Origin: Cynocephalus volans
Lineage: Eukaryota; Chordata; Mammalia; Dermoptera; Cynocephalidae
Direction: 5' to 3'
DNA length: 64,000 bases
Assembly (NCBI RefSeq): GCF_027409185.1
Contig: NC_084475.1
Span: 17,070,130 to 17,134,129 of the forward strand
Below the pieces are notes generated by a model. It worked only from the letters and a program-made list of their open reading frames with translations, searched no databases and was not told the DNA's origin. Made by a program: the position numbers and the translations under genes. Below are positions 11,901-22,620 of the stretch, piece after piece (position 1 is the first letter of the stretch; each line of letters opens with the position of its first letter).

Positions 11901-14900
11901 CTGCAGGGCCACCCAAACACTGCTACATACCCCCGGAGCAATATGCAAATGCACATACCCACACAACCAACACAGCACATATATGTACAACTGATGCCTC
12001 TGACTTGACAGGAACACACCAATGCACACAACCAACAGAGCAACCTGCCAAAACACACAGCATAATACTATAATATACAATCAACACACCCGACCTCAAG
12101 ACACACAACCAAAACACCAAATCTGCACAACCAACACACCAAAAAAATAGACCAAGGAGGCAACACATAAAACACTCAGTCATCACACATAACAGAACCA
12201 CACTCACGCGACACACAATAATCCCCTTAACAAACACAACACACAGATACTTGCACCCTACACTGCGACACATCAAATACAAAACGCACTTACATTCACA
12301 CTGTACAGCTCACATCAAAACACCAGCCACACCAGGAAGCCCACAGCCTTAGAGGAAACAACTAAATGCAGGAGGATAAACCAGCTTCCTTTAGGGACCC
12401 CGCCCCACAACGCACATACCCAACCAACACCCACCTTCACCAGCTCCAAGACCCCATACTTTCCACTTAAGTTTTACAGGAACCCAAGGCCGGCCCATTG
12501 CTCACTTGGGAGAGTGTGGTGCTGATAACACCAAGGCCACGGGTTCAGATACCTATGTAGGGATGGCCAGTTGGCTCACTTGGGAGAGCGTGGTGCTGAC
12601 AACACCAAGTCAAGGGTTAAGATCCCTTTACTGGTCATCTTTAAAAAAAAAAAAAAAAAGTTTTACAGGAAGCTAATAACACCCTTTCTGGCCAGCCACC
12701 AAAAAAAAAAAAAAACAACCAACCAACCAAACAAAAGTTTTACAGGAAGTCCCAGCAATGACCCAGGTAGTGACAAAATTATGTAATTAAGTTTCATTTA
12801 CTTCCCTATAATTAAATACACCTATGATTGCTAGGAATGTGGGTGTTTGTATAAGTATTTTCTTATTATCATGCATGGCATTTACTGATTGCTGAAATTG
12901 TGCCCATGTGCTGAGTGCCCTGTATTCACCTTGCTCAGACCCTGTGTGGTCCTGACCTTGTACACTGTTGGCAGGGCTGAGGTCAGGAGCTTTCTTCTAT
13001 TAAGGGCCTCTTGTCCAGAGAAACAGGCAAATCAATCGTAGATCACAACCAAGCAAAGAACAATTTAATTTCAGAAATCTGACCTACTTGGGAGGTAAAA
13101 ATGTAAAATATTGCATCTTAAAAAATAAATTTAAGAGCCAGCCCGTGGCTCACTTGGGAGAGTGTGGTGCTGATAACACCAAGGCCAAGGGTTCGGATCC
13201 CTATATAGGGATGACCAGTTGCTCACTTGGCAGAGCGTGGTGCTGACAACACCAAGTCCAGGGTTAAGATCCCCTTACCTGTCATCTTTTATAATAAACA
13301 AACAAACAAACAAATTTATCATTAACAGGGATCACACCGCTGTATTCAATAAAAGAAACCAAAGAATAATTATCTGGCAACCTCCTCCCTCTATATTCTT
13401 AAGTACACATCACCAAGGGGAACCTGGAAGCAAAGAAATGCAAGAGGTTCAAAGTTCATTTGTGTTCCAAAAAACAAAACAAAGCAAAACAAAAACAAAA
13501 ATTTAAAAAAGCTGCCAAAAACAAAACAAAGTTTATTCATGCCTGCAGCCAAGCACTATTTCCCCAAGAGTACAGTACAGGAGATAACACAGGGGCACAT
13601 TGATGTTAACTAGGATGTTTAAGAGGCTATCCAGACTGAACTTTAGGAATAATACCCCAATCAAAACTCACTCACTAATAAAGCCAGTAGGAGTAAAAGA
13701 TTGTTATTTTTTTTTTCTAAATTTCTTATTTTTTATTTTTTTTAAAGATGACCGGTAAGGGGATCTTAACCCTTGACTTGGTGTTGTCAGCACCACGCTC
13801 TCCCAAGTGAGCTAACCGGCCATCCCTACATAGGTATCTGAACCCGTGGCCTTGGTGTTGTCAGCACCACACTCTCCCGAGTGAGCCACGGGCCAGCCCT
13901 AGTAAAAGATTATTTTATTGAGGATGAGAAAAGAGCTCAAAAGATCCCCGATTCCCCCATTCTACGGTACAGAGACTGGAGGAGGCTCCAGGTCAGGTGC
14001 ACCCGCCGCTGCTGAGTGGCTGCTCACGCAGACTCGCCTTTACTCACATCCTTGAGTCCTGGACTGTGTCTCAACAATCCTCACCACCAACTTTGCCGCT
14101 CATTCCCTCATTTTATCTCAGGGACCTCAGTTGGGGTGTGCTTTCCTCTTCTGGGTTACAGGTGAGGCCCCCCCAGCTTTAATTCTGCTTCTCCTTGCAC
14201 GGGGAACAAACCCACTCTTGGTTGCTCCCCGCTGTCCTTCCTCGCTCCCGGCTGTGGAGCGTCTGCCTTGAGCTGCTCCTGCCTTGGGTGGTCAGCCGGG
14301 CCTGGAGCTTCCAAAACTCCTTGTGTCCATGTAGGCTGTTCCAGTTCCCCTCTGGTGTTTGATTAGCTCCTCATAGTCTCCTGTTTTACTGAAACGGAAA
14401 CCAGCTGTTCTGCTTTTCTTTTCAAACTTCAAAGTTTATTTTTCCTGGGAAGTCCTGAAAGTTTTCCGCATGCGAATGAATGAGTTACATTTTAGAACTT
14501 CACTTTGAAATTTTAAACGTGTTTATGAGCTGCTTCCATGATTAAAAGCTGTATGATTGCCTTAATCCTCTTTGTGTGCTGGAAAACTTGCAGAAATCTG
14601 TATTCTGTTGTTATTGAGTGTTCTTTTTTCAATTTAAAGCCAATTTGTTTATTTGTCTGTTTTCAGCCAAATGAGGAGATATTAATTTGGATAACGTATT
14701 CTCAGAACTAAAGAGAAAACATTCAGAAGAAAAATGATTAAGTCATTGCTCATAATGCTCCAGTGGCTGGACCCAATTTCCAAAGCTCCCCCTGAACAGA
14801 GGCATCCCGAGCATTCTCTGAGATGCCCTTCACCCAACTGAACTCACTGTGGGTCAGAATGACAGTAAACTGGTTTGAAAGTTAGATGTCCTCTCTCCCC

Positions 14901-17900
14901 AAAATACACAGATACATACACAAACACAGAGCTCTCCTCAGACTCATACGCATGAGTTATGAGAGTCAAAGAGACTAGAGAAGACCTTGAATAGGGGTGG
15001 GGGTGCGTGGGACCCACCTAAACAGCTAAAAAATGTTTTAAGCAAGACAATGGCAGGGATAGGCTGAGAATTACAGACACCAGGAAGAGACCTGTGGCTC
15101 AGTGGCTAGGAATTCTCATTTCCAAAGTGAAGTTGTTGAAAGCAAAGTCAATCTCTATAACCTATATCTGGTACAAAGGGGATAATCACACCTGAGAGTA
15201 AAATATTTCAGGAATTATCTCAAGTTCAGGTGACATTTTTATCCTGGCATTTTTGAGATAATTACCTTGAGGAAAAAAACATTCCTTTCCTTTCCCTGCA
15301 CTGTATCTCTCCACCCCACAAAGTCTCCTATCAGGAAAGGAAAGAGTAGAAGAGAAAAGGAGTAGAGGTTACAGCTGTCCTGCTGCCTGGGCAGGAGCAG
15401 CTCCCTGAGTCCCTGTGCAGGATCCCACAGCCCTGGCAGTATTCCATAATGCCAGGATCAGGTTTTTACCGTTCCTGCTTCCTGATAACACAGGGAGATA
15501 TTGGAGTAAATTGAGCCAGTCCCCTGCAAGGTAACATGAGGGCAGCCATCAGGTGTGTCATAGTTGTCACCTACCCATGACTTAACCTCTTAAACTCCAC
15601 TGGCTATATTCAAGTTGTCTGAAGTGTTGAACTTGAGTCTGAGAGAAAACAAACTTCTCGGCACTTGGTAAACAGATGGAGCAAGCTGGGACGGAAGGAG
15701 CCCCCGCTGAGTTCCAGCCCAGCCCTTCCCCTGACTAGCCTCATGGTCTTGGGTGAACCACAGAGCCTTTTGAGCTTCCATTTCCTCATTCATTAAATGA
15801 GAATTTTAATACCTGTCTCACAAAACTGTTGTGTGGGCTTTACAAGCCAGTGTATAAAAGGCACTTAAAAAACTACTGTGTCAGGGGCCGGCTCGGGAGA
15901 GTGTGGTGCTGATAACACCAAGGCCAAGGGTTCAGATCCCTATATAGGGATGGCTGGTTAGCTCACTGGGAGAGTGTGGTGCTGACAACACGAAGTCAAG
16001 GGTTAAGATCCCCTTACTGGTCATCTTTTTTTAAAAAAAACAAAAAACAAAAAAACGAACTACTGTGTTATACAAATGCAGACTAGTCAAATTGGTTCGG
16101 TTGCTAACTCTGTGTGACACACTACAACGGGTAGATTCCTCATCAGCTCCCTTTGGGGTCATATGCCCAATGATGACAATCTAAAGGGATGACAGGCTTC
16201 AAGGCCATGGGTTAATAATATTTCATTTATAGCACTTAACTACATAAAGTTGAGAAATCAAAATACAGCAAGCTAGGCATGTTAGTTAGGAATATGGTGG
16301 TTAAGTACCAAGAGAAACAGCAGAAAGAGTTAAGTAGCTGCATTGGGAATCAGGATCTCAGCACAGGGAAAAGACATGAGGACTGCTCTATTTTGATACA
16401 AGCTCTGTAGTACTAACTGACAACATTTTTGCATGTGACCTTAAGGAAGTAAAAAATTAAAGAGAAAAGCTCTGAAAACTAAATGCGACCGTTATGGAAA
16501 ATTCTGAGAATTTGAAAACACAAAGCAATGTTTATTCTGCAAATAAATATTGAGTGGCCATTATATGCCGGGCACCAGAGCCATCTGTTAGGGATGAAAA
16601 GTGAAAAAGCTATTGCCACTGATCTTAAGAAGCTCAAAGTCTAGCAGGGAAACAGACATGAATATAAGTAGCTACAATAAAGTGTCGTTGGTACAATGAC
16701 AATCGTCATGTATATGGGAGACAGTGGGAATACAACCTGGGGAGACAGTGCTGCTTGAAGGGGACACTTCAATATGGAGATGATACCTAAACTGGATCTT
16801 TTTCTCCTGAGTCTTCGGAAATCAGAAATGAACTTTTATGAATTATTTTTCTTTTTATAAAAGCAATGTGTGCTCATAACAGAAACTCCATTTAAACATA
16901 AAAGGATATCAACCTCCTGTAATCTCATCCCCTCAAAGGATCCACTGTTAGCACCTCAGGGCAGAAACGGCCAGATCCCTCTTCTATGCCAATTGTACTT
17001 TCAAATGTAGTCGTATATGACAGTATTTTACAATGTTATTTCCTTGTTCTCCTCCCTACCCCTCACACCACCCCCCCCCACCACCCACCCTACCAACAGT
17101 TAAGAGTCAGTTCCATGTTCAAGATTTGGTGAAATAGGTAAAATATCTTGGAGAAGTTAGGAGGGGGAAGGACTTTACTAGCTCCTGTTACCATGTCCCT
17201 GCCCTGGAAAGGCATTGTGTGTGGGGTGGAGTGAGAGGAGGAGGAAGAGTACAGAGAAAAGAGGGATCTGTGAGTCCCAAGGTCAGAGGGCCCCTGCACC
17301 CTGCTTCCTGGCAGTGTTCCAAGGGTCTAACAAGACCCGTAAAAGGAAATGGCTGCACTCAAGAGTCTAGGAAGATAGGACCATAGACAGTGGCAGAAAA
17401 TTCTCACACCTAACTTGGAGGAACCTGAAAGAGCCAAGAGACAGGGACAGTGGCTGAAATGGCTAAGAACCAGCTGCCCCCTCCCAGGCCTCGGCAGCAC
17501 ATCGGATGTCCTGAAGCTCTAGATACCATCCTGGGGGATGGGGCGGAGGAGGAAGAACAGCTGAGATGAAGCTTTTCTGTGGCTTGTTGGATGGGGGCCC
17601 AGAATCAGAACTCAGGAGTGCTGGTGTGAGCAGGACTGAAGCCATGTTGGGACCTAAAACCACCTGGGCTGAGGGAAATGTTAAGACATAATATTTTCCC
17701 TTAGCATGCATTTCTCTGAGTTTCCTCTTTTCTCATGGGTAGCTGGTATTTGAAACTTGGTTATGGGGCAAGATGACATTATTTACATGAATGTAAAGTT
17801 ATTTTCCAGTCAACCTGGAGTTGCGAACTTGCCTTGAGGCACGTACAATCCAGACCCTGGAAAATCAAAGAAGACATCCCTAAAGCTGTGCAGACTCCAC

Positions 17901-20900
17901 CCCTCCTGCAGGACCCTGAGATAACAGCAGGGACGGGAGCAGAAACCAGATGGAGCCGTGGCGAGACCTTGCACCTGGCTCCTTGCACGGAGCCCCCACA
18001 GCTCACATCCCCCTCCCTCTTGCTTGTCGCTTCCCATGTTCCATTCCCTCAGACCCCTCTTTAAAAACCCCTCAGTAGGGCCGGCCCATGGCTCACTTGA
18101 GTGCAGTGCTGATAACACCAAGGCCATGGGTTTGGATCCCTATATAGGGATGGCCGGTTAGCTCACTTGGGAGAGCGTGGTGCTGACAACACCAAGTCAA
18201 GGGTTAAGATCCCCTTACCGGTCATCTTTTAAAAAAATAAAAAATAAAAAGTAAATAAAAATCCCTCAGTAAGTCTGAGTCCTGGAGATGGCTTTAGTCT
18301 GGCCATCCTCTTTCAGGTTTACTGGAGAGATGGGTTAGCCTAACATCTCTTTCAGGTCACCGGGATTCCTGGATAAAAGCCGACTTCCATTCCCACCAAT
18401 GTATGACTTTAGAGTGGTTTGTTTTCAAAAGCGGGAAGGCAGCCGGACCTGTGCCCTGTCACATCCGTAGTTTGCAGTGTCCCTGCTCGCTGAAATGTCA
18501 CACAGCCTTCAGGCATTCTGGAAATGCTCCCATCTCCACAAGGTTCTCCTTCCCCATTCCACTGGTTAGAATTAAACTTTCCAGTTTTCTCCTTTGGCTC
18601 TCGTCCCATTTGACTTTACCACAGTTGTTTATTACTAGGAATAATGTCACGTGCATTCTTTTACTTCCCGTATAACTCTCTCCCCCCCCGTTGGACTTTA
18701 AATCTCTTGAGAGCTCACAGGTTTGAGGCAGTGGAAGAAACACGGCATCTGGAGCCAAATTCCCTGCGTTCAAACATTCATTTTGCTATTTCCTGGCTGG
18801 GTGGAACTATGCTTACCCTTTTTTTAACCTCATATTTGTCATTTTTGAAAAATAATAAAAATACTGTACTAATCTTGGACAACTGTGAAGATCAGAATAA
18901 CACAGGAGGCTGGCCTTTTAGCTCAGTTGGTGCTGATAACACCAAGGTCCAGGGTTCAATCCCTGTACCAGCCAGCAAGAAAAAAAAAAAAAAAAAACAG
19001 AAAAGAATATGGGGAAAGCTCCTGGAGCACAGGTCAGTGTGGAATGTCTCCAGTTCTGAAGCGATAACGACAGGTCATAAATGTGGGTGTCACCGCCTTC
19101 GTAATGTCCATCATAAACCAAGGTAAACTTTTTACAATTCTCTTTTACTTCTGATGACTGTCACCCTCTGCCCCCGGCAGCACTGTGGGGGAGGGACCAG
19201 TCTGTAAATTGCAAAACTTACAGTCACTTTTGCCTGCCCCACTATTAGCTGCTCTTTCAAATTTCTCTTGATTTTCCCGTGTTTTACTTGCTCCAGTGGC
19301 CGCTGTCTGCATTTATCTGCTTGTGAAATCTCGTCTCCCACCCTTGGTTGCAACTGCAGGTCAGGCCAAAGTGACAACTCATTCCACGTTCTAACCTATC
19401 CTGTTCACTTCTGACAGACTAATTGTGTTAAAATTCCACTTTCGTGAGGCCACCTCCCTGCCTAAGAGCTTTTTGCAGCAGCCCTCTAGCCCCACCCTTC
19501 TTAAACACCCTTCTTCCCTTCCCTGCGGTAAGCCCTTCATTCTGTGAGGCCAGTTCTCACACGGCTTCTTGTTTATAGATTCTCCTCACCTCCCTGCCTT
19601 GCCCTGATCATTCATCCAAGCCCTGCCTGTCTCTCAAATGCCATGTTCTCTTTGAAACCTTCAACAGGGACCTCTCTGCTCTATGGCGCTCACTGTCTCT
19701 GTTCATCATTTTGGAACTTGATTAGGTAAACAATTTATTGAGCAGACTCAACATGTGGCCCATTTCCCATCCCTAATGTCTTTGGCAGACCCCATAATGT
19801 CACTTTTGATGATTGAAACTCAGTCTAAAGAAATTTACAAAATAAAAAAGCTTCACTTATTAAGTTTAAAGAACAACGTAGAAAATATATAAGAAAATTT
19901 ATACGATTGTGGTGTGGGGCTGACCTTCCTAAAAAACTGCAAAGTCCAGTGTGACCATAAAGGTAAAGATAGACAAATTTTATCTCCATAAAAATTACTT
20001 CTCTGTGACTTAAAATACCACAAGCAACGTAATAAAAACAAGCAAATATCAGGCTGAAGAAAACATTTCAAGTATTGTAACGTACGTGATAGAAAAGGGT
20101 TAATATCTTTAATACACAAAAAATTCCTACAAATAAGAAAAAGATAACTTTAACAAAGAGCAAAAGATATGAAGAGGTTATTCACAGAAAAACACAAAGG
20201 ATTAATAATGAACGTAAAAAGATCCTCATATTCACCAGTGGTCTGAGAAATGCAGATCAAAAAGAGAAACACACTTTCACTTATCAGATGATTAAACCTT
20301 AGAAACATGACTGATATCCAGTATTGCCATCGAAGGAGTTAACTCTTACACCTGCTGATGGAGTGTTTTGAGAGAACAATTTAACGGTATCTATCAATAT
20401 TTTATATGAATGTGTCCATTGTCTTAGCAATTCCAGTTTAAGAAATCTACCTACAAAAATTCTTACAAGAAGGGCCGGACCGTGAAGCAAACAGACCACA
20501 GCCCACTCAGTAAACACCTTCTCAGTATGTCAGATCATATTTTAAAGTGTGTTCTGGGGGCCGGCCCGTGGCTCACTTGGGAGAGTGCGGTGCTGATAAC
20601 ACCAAGGCCACGGGTTTGGATCCCATATAGGGATGGCCGGTAGCTCTCTTGGAGAGTGTGGTGCTGACAACACCAAGTCAAGGGTTAAGATCCCCTTACT
20701 GGTCATCTTTATAAAAAAAAAAAAAAAAAAAAAATTCTTACAGGAGCACAAAGGGATGTGAAAAATGAGTGGCAGCCCCAGTGCCAGCCCCAGAGTGCCA
20801 GTCCCCAAGTGCCAATCAATAAGGACTTGTTAAATAAACTGTATCTATTCTGTGGAATGCTATGCAGCTGTTAAAAAAGAGGGAATAGATCAGTACGTAC

Positions 20901-22493
20901 TAATACGGAAAAATGTCTATGATGTAGTGTGATTAAAAAATTCAACCTATGGAAAAATATGTATAGTGAAAGGGGGGGGAGAGAGAGAGAGAGAGAGAGA
21001 GATTGTATAGCATAAAGGTAATGAGCACAGTCTAAGGAACCACAATGCCTGGGTTTGAATCCTGGCCCTGAGACATACTAGCAGTGTGATCTTGGGTGAC
21101 TCACTTTAGTGGAGTGTGTCTCAGTATCCTTGTAATAATGAGAATTAGTGGATTAATGTACACAAAGCATTTAGAATAGGGCCTGGCACACAGTAAACAC
21201 TACGTAAGTGTTAGCTACGATAATAATATAGTAATTCTATGTACATCAAAGTATTAAGAGTGGTCACCATTATAAGGAGCTGACAAAGGTGGAGGTATAT
21301 TGGGGAGACCCTCACTTCCTGCTTCACCTTTCTGTATTTTTCTTGACTCTGTGAGAGCATGTATTACTTACAAATTTTAAGAACAGCAAAACAACGCGCT
21401 GACCAGTTAGCTCAGTTGGTTAAAACATGGTGCTGATAACAAGGTCAAGGGTTCAGATCCCTTTACTGGCCAGCCACCAAAAAGAAAAAAGAGGGGGAAA
21501 AAAAGGATAGTGAAAAAAAAAAAGAATTAAAAAAAAATAATTGAGTCTGGAAAGAAAAGGGCCTCTCACTGATGAGGATGTGTTTATTTTCAAAGAAAAA
21601 TGGTCTAGAAGTCTTTTTGAAGGATTAGCCTGGGGCCCAGAATTGAAGCCGCTTTCCTAAGTGGGAGGTCTCACATTTTACTGACTGAATTTTTAGGGTA
21701 AGTATGATTTTAAAACAAGTGAAATACACGAGATAAACCTTTTGCTTTAGGACATGGAGAATGGCATGTAAGAACTAACCCCAAAGCTGCTCTTATTACT
21801 CACAGTCCCCAGGGGCAGGGGGTGGGGGAAATAGTCTTATTTTTTTCTTTCTTTCCTTCCTTTCTTTTTTGGCATCTGGCCAGTATAAGGGATCGTACCC
21901 TTGACCTTGGTGTTATGACACCACACTCTAACCAACTGAGCTCTTCAGCCTTTTTGGCGGGGAGAGCAGCTGACAGGTAAGGTTTTATTTTCCATCTGTA
22001 GTCTCTGCAGAACCAGTCCATTAGTTCTCAAACTCCTGTCTCCATTTCTTTGTTTATTTTTGTTTTGTTTTTTTGTTTTCTTTCTCTGTTTTTATTTATT
22101 TATTTTTTTGCTTTGTTTCTATTTAGTTTTACTGTTTTTTGTTTTTTTCACCCTGCCTCCATTTCCTTTCTATACAAGCACCATGATATCTGGGGCAACT
22201 TGGTCCCCCCTCACCATTTCCCCCAAGTCTTCCCAGTGGTTCTTGACAACATTCCTGACTCCTGACACCCCCATGTGGACACAGAGTTCCCTGTCCTCCC
22301 TGGGCTATTTTTCAGTTTCCTCTAATGAACTATGAAGAACTTGGAAAGGGCCAGAATCTTACCTGGAAGGCTTTGTGTTAGGCTCCTTAACAAAGGAGGG
22401 CAGGGTGAAGAGAAAGAAGATCAACGCAGCCAAAAGCAAGGGCCACTGGACACCTTGGCCCAGGCAGCTGGGTCTCCGCAGGCAGGACCTCAT
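5732..22493 (-). CDS. ST6GALNAC1: Alpha-N-acetylgalactosaminide alpha-2,6-sialyltransferase 1, complete nine-exon gene
   Basis: This enzyme transfers sialic acid from CMP-Neu5Ac to the O-6 of GalNAc on Ser/Thr, making sialyl-Tn on mucin-type glycoproteins in the Golgi. The coding exons on the minus strand are 22363-22493, 8542-9244, 7770-7938, 7418-7589, 7053-7191, 6689-6792, 6407-6496, 6223-6322 and 5732-5923. All introns are GT-AG, phases are consistent, and the sum is 1,800 nt (599 residues plus stop; the human protein is 600). The order is a short cytoplasmic tail, a membrane anchor (about 18-35), a long Ser/Thr/Pro/Lys-rich stem (about 36-250) and a GT29 catalytic domain. Sialylmotif L starts at C366, motif S spans about 520-542 with C534, motif III is HYYD at 553-556, and motif VS is H568 to E573. 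I see no frameshift or stop. Neighbouring genes are not in the window. Confidence 0.97.
6223..6322 (-). CDS. ST6GALNAC1: ST6GALNAC1 coding exon 8
   Basis: 100 nt, residues 503 (split codon) to 536. It holds most of sialylmotif S ([18 protein letters not shown]), including the cysteine that pairs with the one in motif L. Acceptor AG at 6,323-6,324; donor GT at 6,221-6,222. Confidence 0.96.
6407..6496 (-). CDS. ST6GALNAC1: ST6GALNAC1 coding exon 7
   Basis: 90 nt, residues 473 (split) to 502, ending ...LLRYMKN plus two bases of an Arg codon. Both splice sites are canonical. It lies between sialylmotifs L and S. Confidence 0.95.
6689..6792 (-). CDS. ST6GALNAC1: ST6GALNAC1 coding exon 6
   Basis: 104 nt, residues 439-472, beginning [18 protein letters not shown]. 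Contains an N-x-T sequon (NQT). Acceptor CAG just above 6,792 and donor GT at 6,687-6,688. Confidence 0.96.
7053..7191 (-). CDS. ST6GALNAC1: ST6GALNAC1 coding exon 5
   Basis: 139 nt, residues 392 (split) to 438. It completes sialylmotif L ([19 protein letters not shown]) and runs to ...VPLGK. Donor GT at 7,051-7,052. Confidence 0.97.
7418..7589 (-). CDS. ST6GALNAC1: ST6GALNAC1 coding exon 4 (start of sialylmotif L)
   Basis: 172 nt, residues 335 (split) to 391. It contains the CMP-sialic-acid-binding core of motif [19 protein letters not shown], starting at C366. The donor is CCG|GTAAG. Confidence 0.97.
7770..7938 (-). CDS. ST6GALNAC1: ST6GALNAC1 coding exon 3
   Basis: 169 nt, residues 279-334, start of the catalytic domain ([13 protein letters not shown] ... 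FGFMELNYS). Contains NLT and NQS glycosylation sequons. Acceptor AG at 7,939-7,940; donor TGTGAGT. Confidence 0.96.
8542..9244 (-). CDS. ST6GALNAC1: ST6GALNAC1 coding exon 2 (stem region)
   Basis: 703 nt, residues 44 (split) to 278, nearly the whole stem. It is rich in Thr, Ser, Pro, Lys and Gln and conserved mainly near its end ([15 protein letters not shown]). The acceptor is CCCTAG|G at 9,245-9,246 and the donor ACG|GTGAGT at 8,540-8,541. An open frame continues into intron 1 to 9,303 but is not coding, because the acceptor and family alignment start the exon at 9,244. Confidence 0.95.
9820..10000 (-). repeat. L2-like 3' fragment
   Basis: CAACAAATATTTGTCAAGAG followed by a degraded 'life-cycle' phrase resembles the reverse complement of the L2 3' end. 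Flanking 9,250-9,820 and 10,000-10,850 show no recognised feature. Confidence 0.45.
10860..11365 (+). repeat. L2 (LINE2) 3' end
   Basis: Phrases such as TTCAGGTCTCAGGTCACAG, TTATCACCATCTGAAATGAT, GTGAGCTCTAGGAGAGCAGG and a terminal ATTATTTGTTGAATAATGAA match the well-known L2 3' end in sense orientation, with substitutions throughout. Confidence 0.75.
11930..12335. repeat. AC-rich, G-poor degenerate minisatellite
   Basis: Many imperfect ACACAACCAACA/CACACC units; G is scarce on the plus strand. There is no precise period. Reversed ORFs through it are composition artefacts. Confidence 0.7.
12483..12657 (+). repeat. Dimeric tRNA-Ile SINE (first of an adjacent pair)
   Basis: Left and right arms and an A tail, flanked by AAGTTTTACAGGAA at 12,469-12,482 and 12,658-12,671. 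Confidence 0.92.
12672..12735 (+). repeat. Truncated monomeric SINE (second of the pair)
   Basis: A CTAATAACACC stub, then CTGGCCAGCCACC and an A/CAAC tail. It is followed by a third copy of AGTTTTACAGGAA at about 12,736-12,748. Confidence 0.8.
13133..13313 (+). repeat. Dimeric tRNA-Ile SINE
   Basis: Starts AGCCAGCCCGTGGCTCACTT; the right arm ends CTGTCATCTTTT with an ACAAACAAACAA tail. Confidence 0.9.
13703..13900 (-). repeat. Dimeric tRNA-Ile SINE, minus strand
   Basis: Reverse-oriented: T-rich tail, AAAGATGACCGGTAAGGGGA, and left arm end GGGCCAGCCC. Flanked by AGTAAAAGATT at 13,692-13,702 and 13,901-13,911. Confidence 0.93.
13912..15690. other. ST6GALNAC1: Intronic stretch without recognised feature
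   Basis: I see no ORF of note, RNA gene or clear repeat. Composition is ordinary. Confidence 0.4.
15695..15865 (+). repeat. MIR SINE
   Basis: The order of CTAGCCTCATGGTCTTGGGT, CCATTTCCTCATTCATTAAA and a terminal GTGTATAAAAGGCACTT follows the MIR consensus in sense orientation. Confidence 0.65.
15882..16057 (+). repeat. Dimeric tRNA-Ile SINE with a small A-box deletion
   Basis: Reads GGGGCCGGCTCGGGAGAGTG, lacking the usual CCGTGGCTCA. Flanked by AACTACTGTGT at 15,871-15,881 and 16,058-16,068. Confidence 0.92.
16530..16800 (-). repeat. L2-like 3' fragment
   Basis: AAATAAATATTGAGTGGCCA, TATATGCCGGGCACCAG and AGCTCAAAGTCTAGCAGGGA resemble reversed L2. The flanks 16,070-16,530 and 16,800-18,065 show no recognised feature. 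Confidence 0.55.
18078..18262 (+). repeat. Dimeric tRNA-Ile SINE
   Basis: Both arms and an AAATAAAAA tail; flanked by CCCTCAGTA at about 18,069-18,077 and 18,263-18,271. Confidence 0.93.
18718..18895 (+). repeat. MIR SINE
   Basis: GGCAGTGGAAGAAACACGGC, CATCTGGAGCCAAATTCCCT and a CTGGCTGGGTGGAACTATGC segment follow MIR order with many substitutions. Confidence 0.6.
18908..18998 (+). repeat. Monomeric tRNA-Ile SINE
   Basis: GGCTGGCCTTTTAGCTCAGT, CTGATAACACC, GGTTCAATCCCTGTACCAGC and an A tail. A nine-base stretch after the A-box (TTAGAGCGT in the relatives) is missing. Confidence 0.88.
19840..20970 (+). mobile_element. Old L1 3' part, plus strand, with SINE insertion
   Basis: TAATATCTTTAATACACAAA, GAAAAACACAAAGGATTAAT and, later, TGGAATGCTATGCAGCTGTT are degraded L1 ORF2 C-terminal and 3' phrases. 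The element is interrupted at 20,472-20,730. Confidence 0.6.
20472..20730 (+). repeat. Dimeric SINE preceded by 85 bp of foreign sequence, as one insertion
   Basis: Flanking repeats AAAATTCTTACAAGAA (about 20,456-20,471) and AAAATTCTTACAGGAG (20,731-20,746) bracket the whole block. It begins GGGCCGGACCGTG, then has non-SINE sequence to about 20,556, then a normal dimeric SINE (20,557-20,730). Confidence 0.65.
20972..21002. repeat. (GA)n microsatellite
   Basis: A G run leading into a perfect GA repeat of about 12 units. Confidence 0.9.
21015..21235 (+). repeat. MIR SINE
   Basis: TGCCTGGGTTTGAATCCTGG, CTAGCAGTGTGATCTTGGGT and AGGGCCTGGCACACAGTAAA are classic MIR landmarks in order. Confidence 0.88.
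21393..21525 (+). repeat. Monomeric tRNA-Ile SINE
   Basis: GCTGACCAGTTAGCTCAGTT, GGTGCTGATAACAAGG and CTGGCCAGCCACC with an A-rich tail. Confidence 0.88.
21840..21955 (-). repeat. Monomeric tRNA-Ile SINE, minus strand
   Basis: T-rich start, then GGCATCTGGCCAGTATAAGG, CCTTGACCTTGGTGTTATGA, ACCAACTGAGCTC. Confidence 0.88.
22363..22493 (-). CDS. ST6GALNAC1: ST6GALNAC1 coding exon 1 (start codon, membrane anchor)
   Basis: 131 nt, residues 1-43 plus two bases. The ATG (22,491-22,493) sits in a strong Kozak context, ACCACCATGA. It encodes MRSCLRRPS then a hydrophobic type II signal-anchor ([18 protein letters not shown]) and ends at AG|GTAAG. Confidence 0.97.
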
Positions 22494-22620
22494 GGTGGTA
22501 TGTCAGGCCCCAAAGGGAATTTCTGCATGTCCTGAGGCTTTGATGTAGACAGCAGAGAGTCCCTGCTCAGGTGTCCCAGCCAGGGAGTATACACCCTTTA
22601 TCTTAACAGTGAGCCACTCC
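22494..22620 (-). promoter_or_regulatory. ST6GALNAC1: ST6GALNAC1 5' UTR and probable proximal promoter
   Basis: Immediately upstream of the start codon. There is no CpG island. A weak AGATAAAGG TATA-like sequence occurs near 22,600 on the minus strand. The transcription start cannot be fixed from sequence alone. Confidence 0.35.

Larger units (their letters stand above)
9245..22362 (-). other. ST6GALNAC1: ST6GALNAC1 intron 1 (13.1 kb)
   Basis: Bounded by donor AG|GTAAGATTC at 22,361-22,362 and acceptor CCCTAG at 9,245-9,246. It contains at least ten SINEs, L2 and MIR fragments, an old plus-strand L1 3' end, an AC-rich tract and a GA microsatellite. I recognise no second gene inside. Confidence 0.9.

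Noticed and set aside
11923-12282. 119-codon Cys/Val-rich minus ORF
   Set aside because: Produced by the AC-rich low-complexity tract.
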